Assembly (NCBI GenBank): GCA_029879945.1
Contig: JAOUPJ010000008.1
Span: 1 to 28,019 of the forward strand
Reading direction: 5' to 3'
Origin: Gammaproteobacteria bacterium
Lineage (GTDB): Bacteria; Pseudomonadota; Gammaproteobacteria; S012-40
Length of the DNA stretch: 28,019 nucleotides
The position numbers and the translations under genes were made by a program. Below the pieces are notes generated by a model. It did not search any database and had not been told where the DNA came from. It was given only the letters and a program-made list of their open reading frames with translations. Below, piece by piece: positions 1 through 7,811 of this stretch; within the stretch, counting starts at the first letter, position 1, and every line of letters begins with the position of its first letter.

Positions 1-1
1 T

Positions 2-103
2 GACCAGATCGTTAACGCCGTCAAAAAGTGGCGTCTTACCAAAATCGTCACCGGTAGTCGTTTGTTCGGCTTGCTAAATCGCGTTAAAGGAGCCGGAATA
101 TGA
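2..103 (+). CDS. C-terminal end of a gene upstream of the TIGR03545-like gene (probably TIGR03546 family), partial
   Basis: An open frame runs in from the left edge and ends at the TGA at 101-103, giving about 33 codons. The visible tail is basic (KKWRLTK, then SRLFGLLNRVKGAGI). The stop overlaps the ATG of the next gene by four bases (ATGA), which points to translational coupling. TIGR03545 proteins are known to occur as a pair with TIGR03546 proteins, so by position this is most likely the TIGR03546 partner. That identification is inference: the fragment is too short to recognise by itself. Confidence 0.6.
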   Translation, partial: DQIVNAVKKWRLTKIVTGSRLFGLLNRVKGAGI

Positions 104-2016
104 AGATTTTTCGAAAGTCCGGTTTACTGGTTTTGGTGATCGCGGTTGCATTGGCTGGTGGCACCTTCTGGATCTTCCGCAGTGGTATCGTAGAGGGTGT
201 CATTGAAAGTAGTCTGGAGGCCATGGTAGGTGCCAAAGTGGATCTTAAAGGTTTGGATATTTCTCCCTTAGACCTACAAGCCTCATTCAAGTCACTGACC
301 ATTGGTGACAAAGATCGCGAATTCAACAATCTCGTGTCGACTGGCCCCGGCAAGCTGGAAGTGGAGTTAATGCCCCTGTTTGCTGGCAAAGTCGTTGTAA
401 AAGACGTGACATTGGAAAAAGTCGAACCGGGTTCAACGCGCAAATCAAGCGGCTGGCTCAAAAAGAAAGAACAGACACCCGCTCCGGCAAAACAAAGCCC
501 GGAAACAAAGCCTGCCAGCTCAACAAGCGACAGCAAACCTGCTCAAACGAGCGAGCAAGCCAAAGAGGATTCCAAGTCTGCATTCGACAAGGTAAAAGAT
601 ACCATTCCCAAGTTAGATCTGACTGCAATAAACAAAAAAGTCGATGTAAACGCTTTAGTTAACCCAAAAGATATGGCCTCTGTCAAGGCAGTCAGTCATG
701 CCAAAGAAGAAAGCCAAAAAAGCTTGGACGCCATCGACAAACGGTTTAAAGATCAAACGATAGATAAAGATCTTGCAAAACTGGAAAAAGATTACAAAAA
801 AATTAATCTGGATAATCTTAAAAAGCCAAACGAGATAAAAGACACTCTTCAGCAAATCAAATCTTTTATAGATGATTCAAACAAAGTATCTAAAGATGTC
901 TCTACGTTTAAGAGCGAAACGCAATCCGATCTAAAAGCCGCACAGATCGCCACCAAGGATGTAAACAAACTTATTAAGGAAGACGTAGAACGCGTCAAGA
1001 CACTCGCCAATATCGGCACACTCAATACACAAGATATCGGAAAAATGGTTTTTGGTAGCGCAGCACTCGATACGTTCAATCAACTCATGCATTACTATGG
1101 TATCGCAAAAGGCTTCATGGCCAGCGACGAGGAGCCGGAATATGTCAGAGGGAGTGGACGAGACATTAAATTTCGTTCAACTTCGCCGCACATTCCGGGC
1201 TTTTTAATTAAAAAGGCAAAATACTCAGGCATCAACAAAAATGCCAATTTCAGCGGCACGGCCTTACAAATAAATAGTGATCCGGGTAAAAATCCCTTAC
1301 CCATATCATTTAATCTCAACTATTCAGATGGCAAATCTCCCTGGAAAGTCGATGGCCTATTTGATCACCGGGGGAAAACCAGTGCAGATCAGATCAATAT
1401 TGCAGGAGAAAAAGTGAAATTTGGTGCGATAGGCTTAGGGACGTCTACCGACAGTGGCTTACCTCAAGACTTGGTTCCCTCTAACACCGACGTGAGTTCA
1501 TTTATCAAAGTTAATAAAGGAATATTGGACGGACAAATTCTTTTCAATGCTGAACAAGTCAAGTTCGGCTTTGATAAGACCTCTCCATCGGGCGCAACTG
1601 AGCGCAGCATGCGTGAACTCTTTGGAAGCTTCAAGGAAGTGAATCTGAAGGCCACACTATCCGGAGAAATGAGCAGCCCTAAGCTTTCCGTTTCTTCCAA
1701 TATCGATGCAAAACTGAATCAACAGTTAAAAGCCATGCTGGGTAAAAAGATCAAAGCAACTGAGGATCAGATCAAAGATTCGGTTAACGCGATAGCCAAA
1801 AAGGAACTCAACAAGGCCACTGCGGATCTACGCAAACGAACCAAGGGCATCGAAGACAAACTGAGCGCGTTGATTAATAAGAATGACAAAGTCAAAAAGG
1901 AATTGGACAAATTGCAAGGTGAAGCAGAGCGTAGACTGCGCAATTCCGTGGGCTCAGACGCGCAGAAGAAGGCTGAAGATAAGCTCAAACAAGGACTGAA
2001 ACGATTTGGCTTGTAG
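100..2016 (+). CDS. TIGR03545-like envelope protein, membrane-anchored, Lys-rich, function unknown
   Basis: 638 residues. One hydrophobic segment at about residues 8-27 would act as an inner-membrane anchor, leaving the rest in the periplasm. The next 100 or so residues (for example GAKVDLKGLDIS and LEVELMPLFAGKVVVKDVTLE) resemble the start of AsmA-type proteins. Then comes a long Lys/Ala/Asp/Ser-rich stretch (about 110-330) likely to be coiled coil, a more globular beta-rich part (about 345-540), and a second charged helical tail to residue 638. The layout and the four-base overlap with the preceding gene fit the TIGR03545/TIGR03546 two-gene pair, an uncharacterised family of bacteria with outer membranes. 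An AAAGGAG Shine-Dalgarno lies at 86-92. A role in moving or organising envelope lipids would be a guess from the AsmA-like start only. Confidence 0.75.
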   Translation: MKIFRKSGLLVLVIAVALAGGTFWIFRSGIVEGVIESSLEAMVGAKVDLKGLDISPLDLQASFKSLTIGDKDREFNNLVSTGPGKLEVELMPLFAGKVVVKDVTLEKVEPGSTRKSSGWLKKKEQTPAPAKQSPETKPASSTSDSKPAQTSEQAKEDSKSAFDKVKDTIPKLDLTAINKKVDVNALVNPKDMASVKAVSHAKEESQKSLDAIDKRFKDQTIDKDLAKLEKDYKKINLDNLKKPNEIKDTLQQIKSFIDDSNKVSKDVSTFKSETQSDLKAAQIATKDVNKLIKEDVERVKTLANIGTLNTQDIGKMVFGSAALDTFNQLMHYYGIAKGFMASDEEPEYVRGSGRDIKFRSTSPHIPGFLIKKAKYSGINKNANFSGTALQINSDPGKNPLPISFNLNYSDGKSPWKVDGLFDHRGKTSADQINIAGEKVKFGAIGLGTSTDSGLPQDLVPSNTDVSSFIKVNKGILDGQILFNAEQVKFGFDKTSPSGATERSMRELFGSFKEVNLKATLSGEMSSPKLSVSSNIDAKLNQQLKAMLGKKIKATEDQIKDSVNAIAKKELNKATADLRKRTKGIEDKLSALINKNDKVKKELDKLQGEAERRLRNSVGSDAQKKAEDKLKQGLKRFGL

Positions 2017-2027
2017 GAACGGATCGT

Positions 2028-2369
2028 TTAGCCCGGTGGCCAGCTAAGGGAACGCCCGGCTAGTAAATGAAAGTGCACATGGAAGACAGTTTGGCCTCCA
2101 TCTGCATTGCAATTGGCAACCACCCGAAATCCGGCTTCATCGAAGCCTTGTTCCTTGGCAATAGCCTTTATCGCCAATGGGATCTCGGCTAACACATCCG
2201 CATCTGAATCACTAATATCATTCAAAGTGGGGATGTGGTTTCTGGGAATAACCAGGATATGCTGTGGTGCCTGAGGATTTATATCTCGAAAAGCGAAGAC
2301 TTTATCATTTTCGTACACGACGTTTGTGGGGATTTCGCCCTCAACCATTTTGCAAAAAATACAGTCCAT
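2028..2369 (-). CDS. hinT: HIT-family purine nucleoside phosphoramidase (HinT-like)
   Basis: 113 residues with the histidine-triad signature HVHFHLLAGR near residues 98-107; the His residues bind and attack the alpha-phosphate of AMP conjugates. The start MDCIFCKMVEGEIP is typical of the HinT branch, with the CxxC pair that can bind zinc with downstream histidines. The frame stays open ten codons further upstream, but the ATG at 2369 matches family starts and has an AGGTCGAG-like ribosome site just before it. Cytosolic; the family hydrolyses nucleoside phosphoramidates such as adenylated lysine. It converges on the upstream gene with an 11-base gap and no visible terminator. Confidence 0.93.
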   Translation of the reverse strand: MDCIFCKMVEGEIPTNVVYENDKVFAFRDINPQAPQHILVIPRNHIPTLNDISDSDADVLAEIPLAIKAIAKEQGFDEAGFRVVANCNADGGQTVFHVHFHLLAGRSLSWPPG

Positions 2370-2495
2370 TATCTCGACCTCACGACTTGCTTCGATCAAT
2401 CATGACGCGATTTCTCCCCAAGCTCAAGCGCTTTTTGGAACGGGCACAGTTTTTTAATAGTAAGTATTTAGTGAGAAAATCCGATCGGAGGACAA

Positions 2496-3194
2496 TTGGT
2501 ATTACCTGAAGAATATGTTACCACCACAGTTCGGCTACTCGTTGCCTTGCTCGCCGGAGGACTGGTTGGACTGGAACGCTCTTTTAACGGGCGACCTGCC
2601 GGTTTTCGCACCCATGCCTTAGTCTGCATGTCTTCCAGCCTACTTATGCTGCTGACGGTTTACCAGTGGAATCTACTGGTAAACGCCCCGATAGACACGA
2701 TCCGAGTGGACCCAACCCGAATGGCCCAAGGACTGATGACGGGGATCGGCTTTTTGGGCGCTGGCGTGATCATGAAAGAGCGATTTACGATCCGTGGGCT
2801 TACCACCGCTGCATCCATCTGGGTTACAGCGTCCATCGGTATACTCATCGGAATGGGCTTCTATTTTCCGGCACTGCTGGCCACCGTGTTGGCCCTGGGA
2901 GTCTTGTCTCTGTTTCGCTGGTTCGAAAGGCGCCTACCCACCCTCACCTTTGCCAACCTCTCGGTACATACCGCCAGACGCTCCTCCCTCTCCTTGGATG
3001 ACCTTCGAGAAATACTCGATTATCTCAATTGCAAGGTTTCGGTACTAAGCTACCACCTGGAAAACGAAGGAAAACAAATCAAGTACGAGATGACGTTGAG
3101 CACTCGCAATGGAGACAATTTCGATCGGCTGGCGCAGACGCTGGGCCAGGTTGAAGAAATCGAGAAATTTAGCGTCATGCCGCGCAATAATTAG
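2496..3194 (+). CDS. MgtC/SapB-family inner-membrane protein
   Basis: 232 residues. The N-terminal part is a multi-helix membrane domain with family hallmarks: GGLVGLERSFNGRPAGFRTH at about 21-40, GIGFLGAGVIMKE at about 83-95 and IRGLTTAASIW near 98-108. The last 80 or so residues form a soluble domain. Start is a TTG at 2496, preceded by GGAGG at 2487-2491; no ATG fits. MgtC proteins help some bacteria grow at low magnesium and modulate the F1Fo ATPase or phosphate uptake, but many members of this wider family have no tested role, so no specific function is claimed. Confidence 0.88.
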   Translation: MVLPEEYVTTTVRLLVALLAGGLVGLERSFNGRPAGFRTHALVCMSSSLLMLLTVYQWNLLVNAPIDTIRVDPTRMAQGLMTGIGFLGAGVIMKERFTIRGLTTAASIWVTASIGILIGMGFYFPALLATVLALGVLSLFRWFERRLPTLTFANLSVHTARRSSLSLDDLREILDYLNCKVSVLSYHLENEGKQIKYEMTLSTRNGDNFDRLAQTLGQVEEIEKFSVMPRNN

Positions 3195-3552
3195 GCTGCA
3201 AGCGCGGTAAAATGCTTCAAATCGTACAAACTCTAGGCGTTGTTTTACCGACTTGTTCACAGTGTTAGCTATCTGTCATCAAGCAACAAAGTATTGACTT
3301 CACTAACTGTAGGAAAAACCAGACAAATATAATTATCAATAAAAACAACAAGATAAGCACAGAGTAAATTAGCATCGATTTAACAAAAACCCAATGAATT
3401 CACGTCAAAATCCCGCTTTCCCCCATCTCGTCCACAGAGTTATCCACAGGTTTTGTGGATAAACGCGAATCTACCCCACATACATCACTTTACACGCACT
3501 TCTTAGCTTCAACTTTAACTGGCTACGCTAAATTCCGTGATAAAGTTCGTAC
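3195..3552. other. 358-base intergenic region between the MgtC-family gene and priA, AT-rich with DnaA boxes
   Basis: No gene was found here. The first 60 bases hold an inverted repeat CGGTAAAA (3205-3212) / TTTTACCG (3243-3250) with a 30-base loop and no T-run, at best a weak stop signal. About 3280-3400 is strongly AT-rich. At 3428-3462 lies a cluster of DnaA-box-like sequences. The remaining 90 bases before priA contain TTTACA at 3489-3494 (five of six bases of a -35) but no convincing -10 at the right spacing. Confidence 0.7.
3428..3462. promoter_or_regulatory. DnaA-box cluster: two perfect boxes in inverted orientation plus one degenerate box
   Basis: TTATCCACA at 3440-3448 and its exact reverse complement TGTGGATAA at 3454-3462 are separated by five bases (GGTTT). 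A third copy, TCGTCCACA at 3428-3436, matches seven of nine positions. TTATCCACA is the high-affinity DnaA box of E. coli. The cluster sits about 90 bases upstream of priA. Function (DnaA control of priA, DnaA titration, or an origin-like element) is inference. Confidence 0.65.
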
Positions 3553-5757
3553 ATGACTACAAGCTGGTTTTTGAAAATTGCCCTACCCACCCCTCTACGC
3601 CGGACCTTCGACTATCTTCCTCCGGAAAATGGGCTCATTGAACAACTTCAAATCGGCCAGCGCATCCTTGTCCCCTTCGGGCGATCCAGGCTCACGGGAA
3701 TCCTGTTGGAAAAAACAACACATTCAGACATTGCAAAAGAAAAACTGAAACAAGTGATATGCGCTCTCGATGAACAAAGCATCATCCCGGATACCCTCTT
3801 GCCCTGGTTTAAACGGATTGCAGATTATTACCATCACTCCCTCGGAGAAGTGTTATTTACGGCCCTCCCCCCGGATGCAAAAAGGGATAAGTCTCTGCTG
3901 AGCTACGAGATCCAGTGGCAAGTCTGCAATACCGATTTCGAAACCAGCCAGTCGTTGCAGCGATCGCCAAAACAGGCCGCACTTTTTGAGTGTATAAAAA
4001 ACAGGAAAGGCCCTGTCGGGCTGGCCGAGCTTGATTCCTTTAAAGACCCCTTACGCCTACTAAACGAACTTGAAAATAAGGGGGTGATCGCTCGAAGCGA
4101 GCGTCTGAACACACAGATTAAAAACAAGCTCACCCATAGAATAGGGACAACCCCAGTGCTTACCTCGGCCCAGCGTGCGGCCCTACACGAAATCAAAGCG
4201 CATCTTCAGCATTTCCAATGTTTTCTACTAAAAGGAATCACAGGCAGCGGAAAAACTGAGGTGTACTTACAATTAATCGAGCAAGTCATTGAACAAGGTA
4301 AACAGGCCCTGTTATTGGCACCGGAAATAGGGCTCACGCCGCAGCTTTTTCTTCGCGTTCAACAACGTTTTGAAAATCACCTTGGCGTCATGCATTCCAA
4401 TATGAGTGCGGGCGACCGCAAGAGGCTGTGGCAAAGAATTCTGGAAGGGGATGTGAATATACTGGTTGGGACTCGTTCCGCGGTGTTCGCGCCCCTACCC
4501 AAACTCGGCCTGATCGTAATCGATGAGGAGCATGACCTCTCTTATAAACAGCAAGACGGATTTCGATATTCGGCCCGAGATATCGCCCTTATGCGTGCCC
4601 AAGGGGAAAACATACCCGTGATACTCGGCTCTGCCACACCCTCTTTGGAGAGTCTGAAGAATGCAGAAAACAAGCGCTACACACTGATCGAACTACCCGA
4701 TCGAGCGGGGGTTGCCAAGGCCCCAAAAACACATTTGATCGATATGCGAAATCAGGACAGACACTTCGCCGTATCAGCAAGCCTCATAGAAAAAATCAAA
4801 CATGCCTTACAACGAGAGGAGCAAGCCCTGCTATTTCTCAATCGTCGCGGCTTTTCGCCCGTGTTGATCTGTCAGGATTGCGGGCATGTCAATCGCTGCC
4901 GTGCCTGTGACTACCCCCAAACCTACCACCAGGCCGAACGGCTATTACGCTGTCACCAATGTACACGCGCAGAGGCCGTCCCAACACAATGTGCGGCGTG
5001 TGGAAATCATCAACTCCAGCCTCTAGGGTTTGGCACGGAACGTGTGATGGAGCAACTCAGTGAAGCATTTCCCGGAACAGAAATATTGCGAATCGATCGA
5101 GACACCACCCGTAAGCGTGGCGCATTCGAAGAGATACTCCAACAAATCGAAAAGCCGGGACCCAAAATTTTGCTAGGTACACAGATGATTGCCAAGGGGC
5201 ATGATTTTCCAAATCTAACCTTGGTGGGTGTCATCGATGCCGACCAGGGCCTTTTCGGCGCAGATTTTCGCTCCACTGAAAGACTGGCTCAGTTATTGGT
5301 CCAGGTGGCCGGCCGTGCAGGCCGCGCCGATAAGGCAGGGCATGTCTATATACAAACCCATCAGCCGGAGCACCCCTTTTTCAAAACACTTTTCGAAAAT
5401 GGCTACCAGGGCTTTTCCCGACAGGCACTGGCGGAACGGCAGCAGGCCGACTTCCCACCCTATTCTTACTCGGCGCTGTTTCGTGCCGAGTCGGCCCAGG
5501 CCGCAGACGCCAGAAATCTGCTCGAGGCGGTGAGCAATTCCTTAGGAGGAATGACGCAGCATATAACGGCCTATGACCCCATCCCCGCCCCCCTTGAAAA
5601 AAGGGCCAATCATTACCGCTTTCAGTGGTTTATTTGCAGCGCAGACAGGACAGAGCTGCATCGGTTCTTGCACCTGGCCCTCAGAACAATGGAAAAACAT
5701 CCCCTTTCACGCAAAGTACGCTGGCATCTGGATGTAGACCCCATGGACATGAGTTGA
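3553..5757 (+). CDS. priA: Primosomal protein N' (PriA replication-restart helicase)
   Basis: 734 residues, essentially the length of E. coli PriA (732). In order: an N-terminal DNA-fork-binding domain (about 1-105), a winged-helix-like linker, then an SF2 helicase core with Walker A GITGSGKTEVY near 226-236, Walker B DEEH near 322-325, and LGSATPS near 356. A zinc-binding insertion carries repeated Cys pairs (CQDCGHVNRCRAC and the CHQC and CAAC pairs, about 438-482). PriA recognises stalled forks and D-loops and reloads DnaB. The ribosome site is weak. The gene converges on tsaD with only two bases between stop codons and no terminator visible. DnaA boxes lie upstream. Confidence 0.97.
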   Translation: MTTSWFLKIALPTPLRRTFDYLPPENGLIEQLQIGQRILVPFGRSRLTGILLEKTTHSDIAKEKLKQVICALDEQSIIPDTLLPWFKRIADYYHHSLGEVLFTALPPDAKRDKSLLSYEIQWQVCNTDFETSQSLQRSPKQAALFECIKNRKGPVGLAELDSFKDPLRLLNELENKGVIARSERLNTQIKNKLTHRIGTTPVLTSAQRAALHEIKAHLQHFQCFLLKGITGSGKTEVYLQLIEQVIEQGKQALLLAPEIGLTPQLFLRVQQRFENHLGVMHSNMSAGDRKRLWQRILEGDVNILVGTRSAVFAPLPKLGLIVIDEEHDLSYKQQDGFRYSARDIALMRAQGENIPVILGSATPSLESLKNAENKRYTLIELPDRAGVAKAPKTHLIDMRNQDRHFAVSASLIEKIKHALQREEQALLFLNRRGFSPVLICQDCGHVNRCRACDYPQTYHQAERLLRCHQCTRAEAVPTQCAACGNHQLQPLGFGTERVMEQLSEAFPGTEILRIDRDTTRKRGAFEEILQQIEKPGPKILLGTQMIAKGHDFPNLTLVGVIDADQGLFGADFRSTERLAQLLVQVAGRAGRADKAGHVYIQTHQPEHPFFKTLFENGYQGFSRQALAERQQADFPPYSYSALFRAESAQAADARNLLEAVSNSLGGMTQHITAYDPIPAPLEKRANHYRFQWFICSADRTELHRFLHLALRTMEKHPLSRKVRWHLDVDPMDMS

Positions 5758-5759
5758 GA

Positions 5760-6776
5760 TTACGCCGGGGGACCTAACTCAATCATGGGCCACCGGGGTT
5801 TTACCGTGTAGGTGTTTTGCGAATGGCTCTCGCCCGCCATCAGGCGCAGGCTGCCAGTATAGGCGATCATCGCCCCATTGTCGGTACAGTATTGGGGGCT
5901 GGGATACGCGATTCGTACTCCCTTTTCTTGCCCAAACACTTGCAGCTGTTCACGTAAAGCTTGGTTTGCACTTACTCCCCCGGCCAGAACCAAGGTTTTC
6001 ACACCGGTGCTTTCCAGGGCCCGCTTACACTTGATTAAAAGCGTATCTACCACAGCGTCCTGAAAGGCCAGGGCAATATCTGCCTTGTTCTGCTCAGTCT
6101 GACCGGAGTCGTTCCAGGTATTCAGGGCAAAGGTTTTGAGACCACTAAAGCTGAAGTCGCATCCCGGCCGATCCACCATGGGTCTTGGAAATTTGTATGT
6201 ATTCGGGGTTCCCTGCTCAGCTAGTCTTGCCAAGGCAGGGCCACCTGGATAGCCCAAACCCAGAATTTTAGCTGTTTTATCAAAGGCCTCTCCGGCAGCG
6301 TCATCAATAGATTGCCCCAAGAGCTGATAACGCCCCACGCCCGATACATGGACCAGTTGCGTGTGCCCTCCCGACACCAATAGACACACAAAGGGAAATT
6401 CCAGGTTTGGATCTTCCATCATAGGCACCAATAGATGGGCCTCCATATGGTGTACGGCAATCGCTGGCTTTCCCAATGCCCATGCCATGCTGCGTGCCAC
6501 GCTGGTTCCCACGAGCAGCGCTCCGGCCAGACCGGGTCCGGCAGTGTAGGCAATGCCATCAATCTCACGAAGGCCGGTCCGGGATTTCTCGAGGACATCT
6601 TTGACCAAAACGGGTAGTTTGCGGATATGATCTCGAGAGGCCAGCTCAGGTACGACCCCACCATACTCGGCGTGGACAGCCTGGGTGTAGACTTCGTGGG
6701 AGATTAAGCCCCGGTCTGAGTCGTACACGGCAACACCGGTCTCGTCACACGAGGTCTCAATGCCTAGAACTATCAT
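5760..6776 (-). CDS. tsaD: tRNA threonylcarbamoyladenosine (t6A37) synthase subunit TsaD
   Basis: 338 residues, matching E. coli TsaD (337). It begins MIVLGIETSCDETGVAVYD, has the metal-binding HHMEAH near residues 111-116, LLVSGGHTQL, the GYPGGPALARLAEQG segment, and CTDNGAMIAYTG near the end. With TsaB, TsaC and TsaE it transfers threonylcarbamoyl to A37 of ANN-decoding tRNAs. The reading frame is open 153 codons further upstream, but that extension lies antisense to rpsU and has no family match; the ATG at 6776 fits the conserved N-terminus. The upstream TGAGAA is only a weak ribosome site. It is divergent from rpsU, the usual arrangement in gammaproteobacteria. Confidence 0.97.
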   Translation of the reverse strand: MIVLGIETSCDETGVAVYDSDRGLISHEVYTQAVHAEYGGVVPELASRDHIRKLPVLVKDVLEKSRTGLREIDGIAYTAGPGLAGALLVGTSVARSMAWALGKPAIAVHHMEAHLLVPMMEDPNLEFPFVCLLVSGGHTQLVHVSGVGRYQLLGQSIDDAAGEAFDKTAKILGLGYPGGPALARLAEQGTPNTYKFPRPMVDRPGCDFSFSGLKTFALNTWNDSGQTEQNKADIALAFQDAVVDTLLIKCKRALESTGVKTLVLAGGVSANQALREQLQVFGQEKGVRIAYPSPQYCTDNGAMIAYTGSLRLMAGESHSQNTYTVKPRWPMIELGPPA

Positions 6777-6894
6777 GATATTCTCAAAAAGTGTGAATTC
6801 TATCGCAATTTTACCCTCCTGGCCCCGAGTTTGATTGCCTAAACCGTCACGAATCGGTAGAATTCGCCGTTCGCGGTGGCCCGTGCCTAAAAAA

Positions 6895-6925
6895 CTGGCA
6901 GCGCCACTTGTACAGATTCTAGAAT
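6895..6925 (+). promoter_or_regulatory. Candidate sigma-70 promoter for rpsU
   Basis: CTGGCA at 6895-6900 and TAGAAT at 6920-6925 (five of six -10 bases) with a 19-base spacer, about 60 bases before the rpsU start, in the 207-base gap shared with tsaD. The spacer is on the long side, so this is tentative. No LexA box like the one reported for the E. coli rpsU-dnaG-rpoD operon was seen. Confidence 0.35.
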
Positions 6926-6983
6926 AGCCGTCGATATAGCTATTCCATTGGGAAAGACTGAAACCAACTGAAGGGGTGATCAC

Positions 6984-7247
6984 TTGCCATCCGTAAAAGT
7001 TAAAGACCATGAACCATTTGACGTCGCATTGCGTCGTTTTAAGCGTGCCTGTGAAAAAGCAGGTGTATTGTCTGAAGCCCGTCGTCGTGAGCACTATGAG
7101 AAACCGACTCAAGTGCGGAAGCGTAAGCAAGCTGCCGCGGTTAAGCGTCAGATGAAGCGTACTGCACGTGATCTGTCTAAAACAGGTAGCGTACGTGGAC
7201 GTGGCACCATGCGAGTAGACAGCAACAAGCGCCAAATGGCGATCTAG
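6984..7247 (+). CDS. rpsU: 30S ribosomal protein bS21, C-terminally extended
   Basis: 87 residues. The first 65 or so match bS21 closely (PFDVALRRFKRACEKAGVL, then RRREHYEKPT), followed by the usual basic helix. E. coli bS21 has 71 residues; this one continues about 16 further (RGRGTMRVDSNKRQMAI). The start must be TTG at 6984: reading upstream in frame there is a TGA at 6969-6971 with no ATG or GTG between. AAGGGGTGATC just upstream matches the complement of the 16S 3' end over GGTGATC. bS21 sits beside the anti-Shine-Dalgarno region of 16S rRNA and aids initiation. First gene of the rpsU-yqeY-dnaG-rpoD block. Confidence 0.95.
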   Translation: MPSVKVKDHEPFDVALRRFKRACEKAGVLSEARRREHYEKPTQVRKRKQAAAVKRQMKRTARDLSKTGSVRGRGTMRVDSNKRQMAI

Positions 7248-7283
7248 TCGCCCCCACTACCAGCCCGGAAATTTGACCACGCC

Positions 7284-7739
7284 ATGAGTGACGGATCACT
7301 AAAGGCCAAACTCCAAGACGCGATGAAAGACGCCATGCGAAGCAAGGCGAAAGAGCGTCTTGGCGTTATTCGTCTCATGAACGCTGCCATTAAGCAAAAG
7401 GAAGTAGACGAGCGCATAGAGCTGGATGACACCCAAGTCCTGGCAGTGCTCGACAAAATGGTCAAACAGCGTCGCGAATCCATATCTCAATTCCAGGATG
7501 CAGGCCGAGATGACCTGGTTGCCAAAGAGTCGGCTGAAATTGACGTTATTAGTGAGTTCATGCCCGAACCCCTCTCCGAAGCCGAAATCGACCAAGCCAT
7601 TAGCGATGCCCTGACCCAAACGGGGGCCAACTCCATGAAAGACATGGGGAAAGTCATGGGCGTGCTACAAGGCAAACTCAAGGGGCGGGCCGATATGTCC
7701 GCGGTCAGCGCAAAAATAAAGTCTCGTCTCGCCGGCTAA
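7284..7739 (+). CDS. yqeY: GatB/YqeY domain-containing protein
   Basis: 151 residues, standard for this family, made of an N-terminal helical part (MKDAMRSKAKERLGVIRLMN) and a C-terminal half resembling the GatB/YqeY tRNA-binding tail (MKDMGKVMGVLQGKLKGRAD). The domain also occurs at the end of the GatB subunit of the Glu/Asp-tRNA amidotransferase, but the free-standing protein has no assigned reaction. It lies 36 bases after rpsU and 72 before dnaG, an order seen in many non-enteric gammaproteobacteria. A tRNA-related role is inference from domain kinship. Confidence 0.93.
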   Translation: MSDGSLKAKLQDAMKDAMRSKAKERLGVIRLMNAAIKQKEVDERIELDDTQVLAVLDKMVKQRRESISQFQDAGRDDLVAKESAEIDVISEFMPEPLSEAEIDQAISDALTQTGANSMKDMGKVMGVLQGKLKGRADMSAVSAKIKSRLAG

Positions 7740-7776
7740 TCCACTTCCAAACGCTGTTTTGGCTAACAAGCCACGC

Positions 7777-7782
7777 TATAAT
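7777..7782 (+). promoter_or_regulatory. Perfect -10 hexamer before dnaG
   Basis: TATAAT at 7777-7782, 30 bases before the dnaG ATG, in the yqeY-dnaG gap. No good -35 lies 16-18 bases upstream (CTGTTT at best), and a short stem TGGCT-AACA-AGCCA (7760-7773) ends just before it. It may be a secondary promoter letting dnaG be expressed apart from rpsU-yqeY. Confidence 0.4.
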
Positions 7783-7811
7783 CGCTGGTCTTTACCCCGG
7801 TTTGCGTGGAA

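Noticed and set aside
2401..2509. Small plus-strand frame starting MTRFLPKLKRFLERA between the HIT and MgtC-family genes
   Set aside because: No ribosome site, basic low-information sequence, and it overlaps the start region of the MgtC-family gene.
3205..3250. Terminator after the MgtC-family gene
   Set aside because: The eight-base arms CGGTAAAA/TTTTACCG are 30 bases apart and no T-run follows.
3281..3462. Chromosomal origin of replication
   Set aside because: AT-rich DNA plus DnaA boxes fit loosely, but there are only two perfect boxes, no dnaA, dnaN, mnmG or parA nearby, and no skew data; kept only as a regulatory-site hypothesis.
6895..6915. LexA box upstream of rpsU, as in the E. coli rpsU-dnaG-rpoD operon
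   Set aside because: CTGG and ACAG half-sites are present but not at the CTGT-N8-ACAG spacing.
6777..7235. Long N-terminal extension of tsaD
   Set aside because: It lies antisense to rpsU, has no family similarity, and the ATG at 6776 matches the conserved TsaD start and length.
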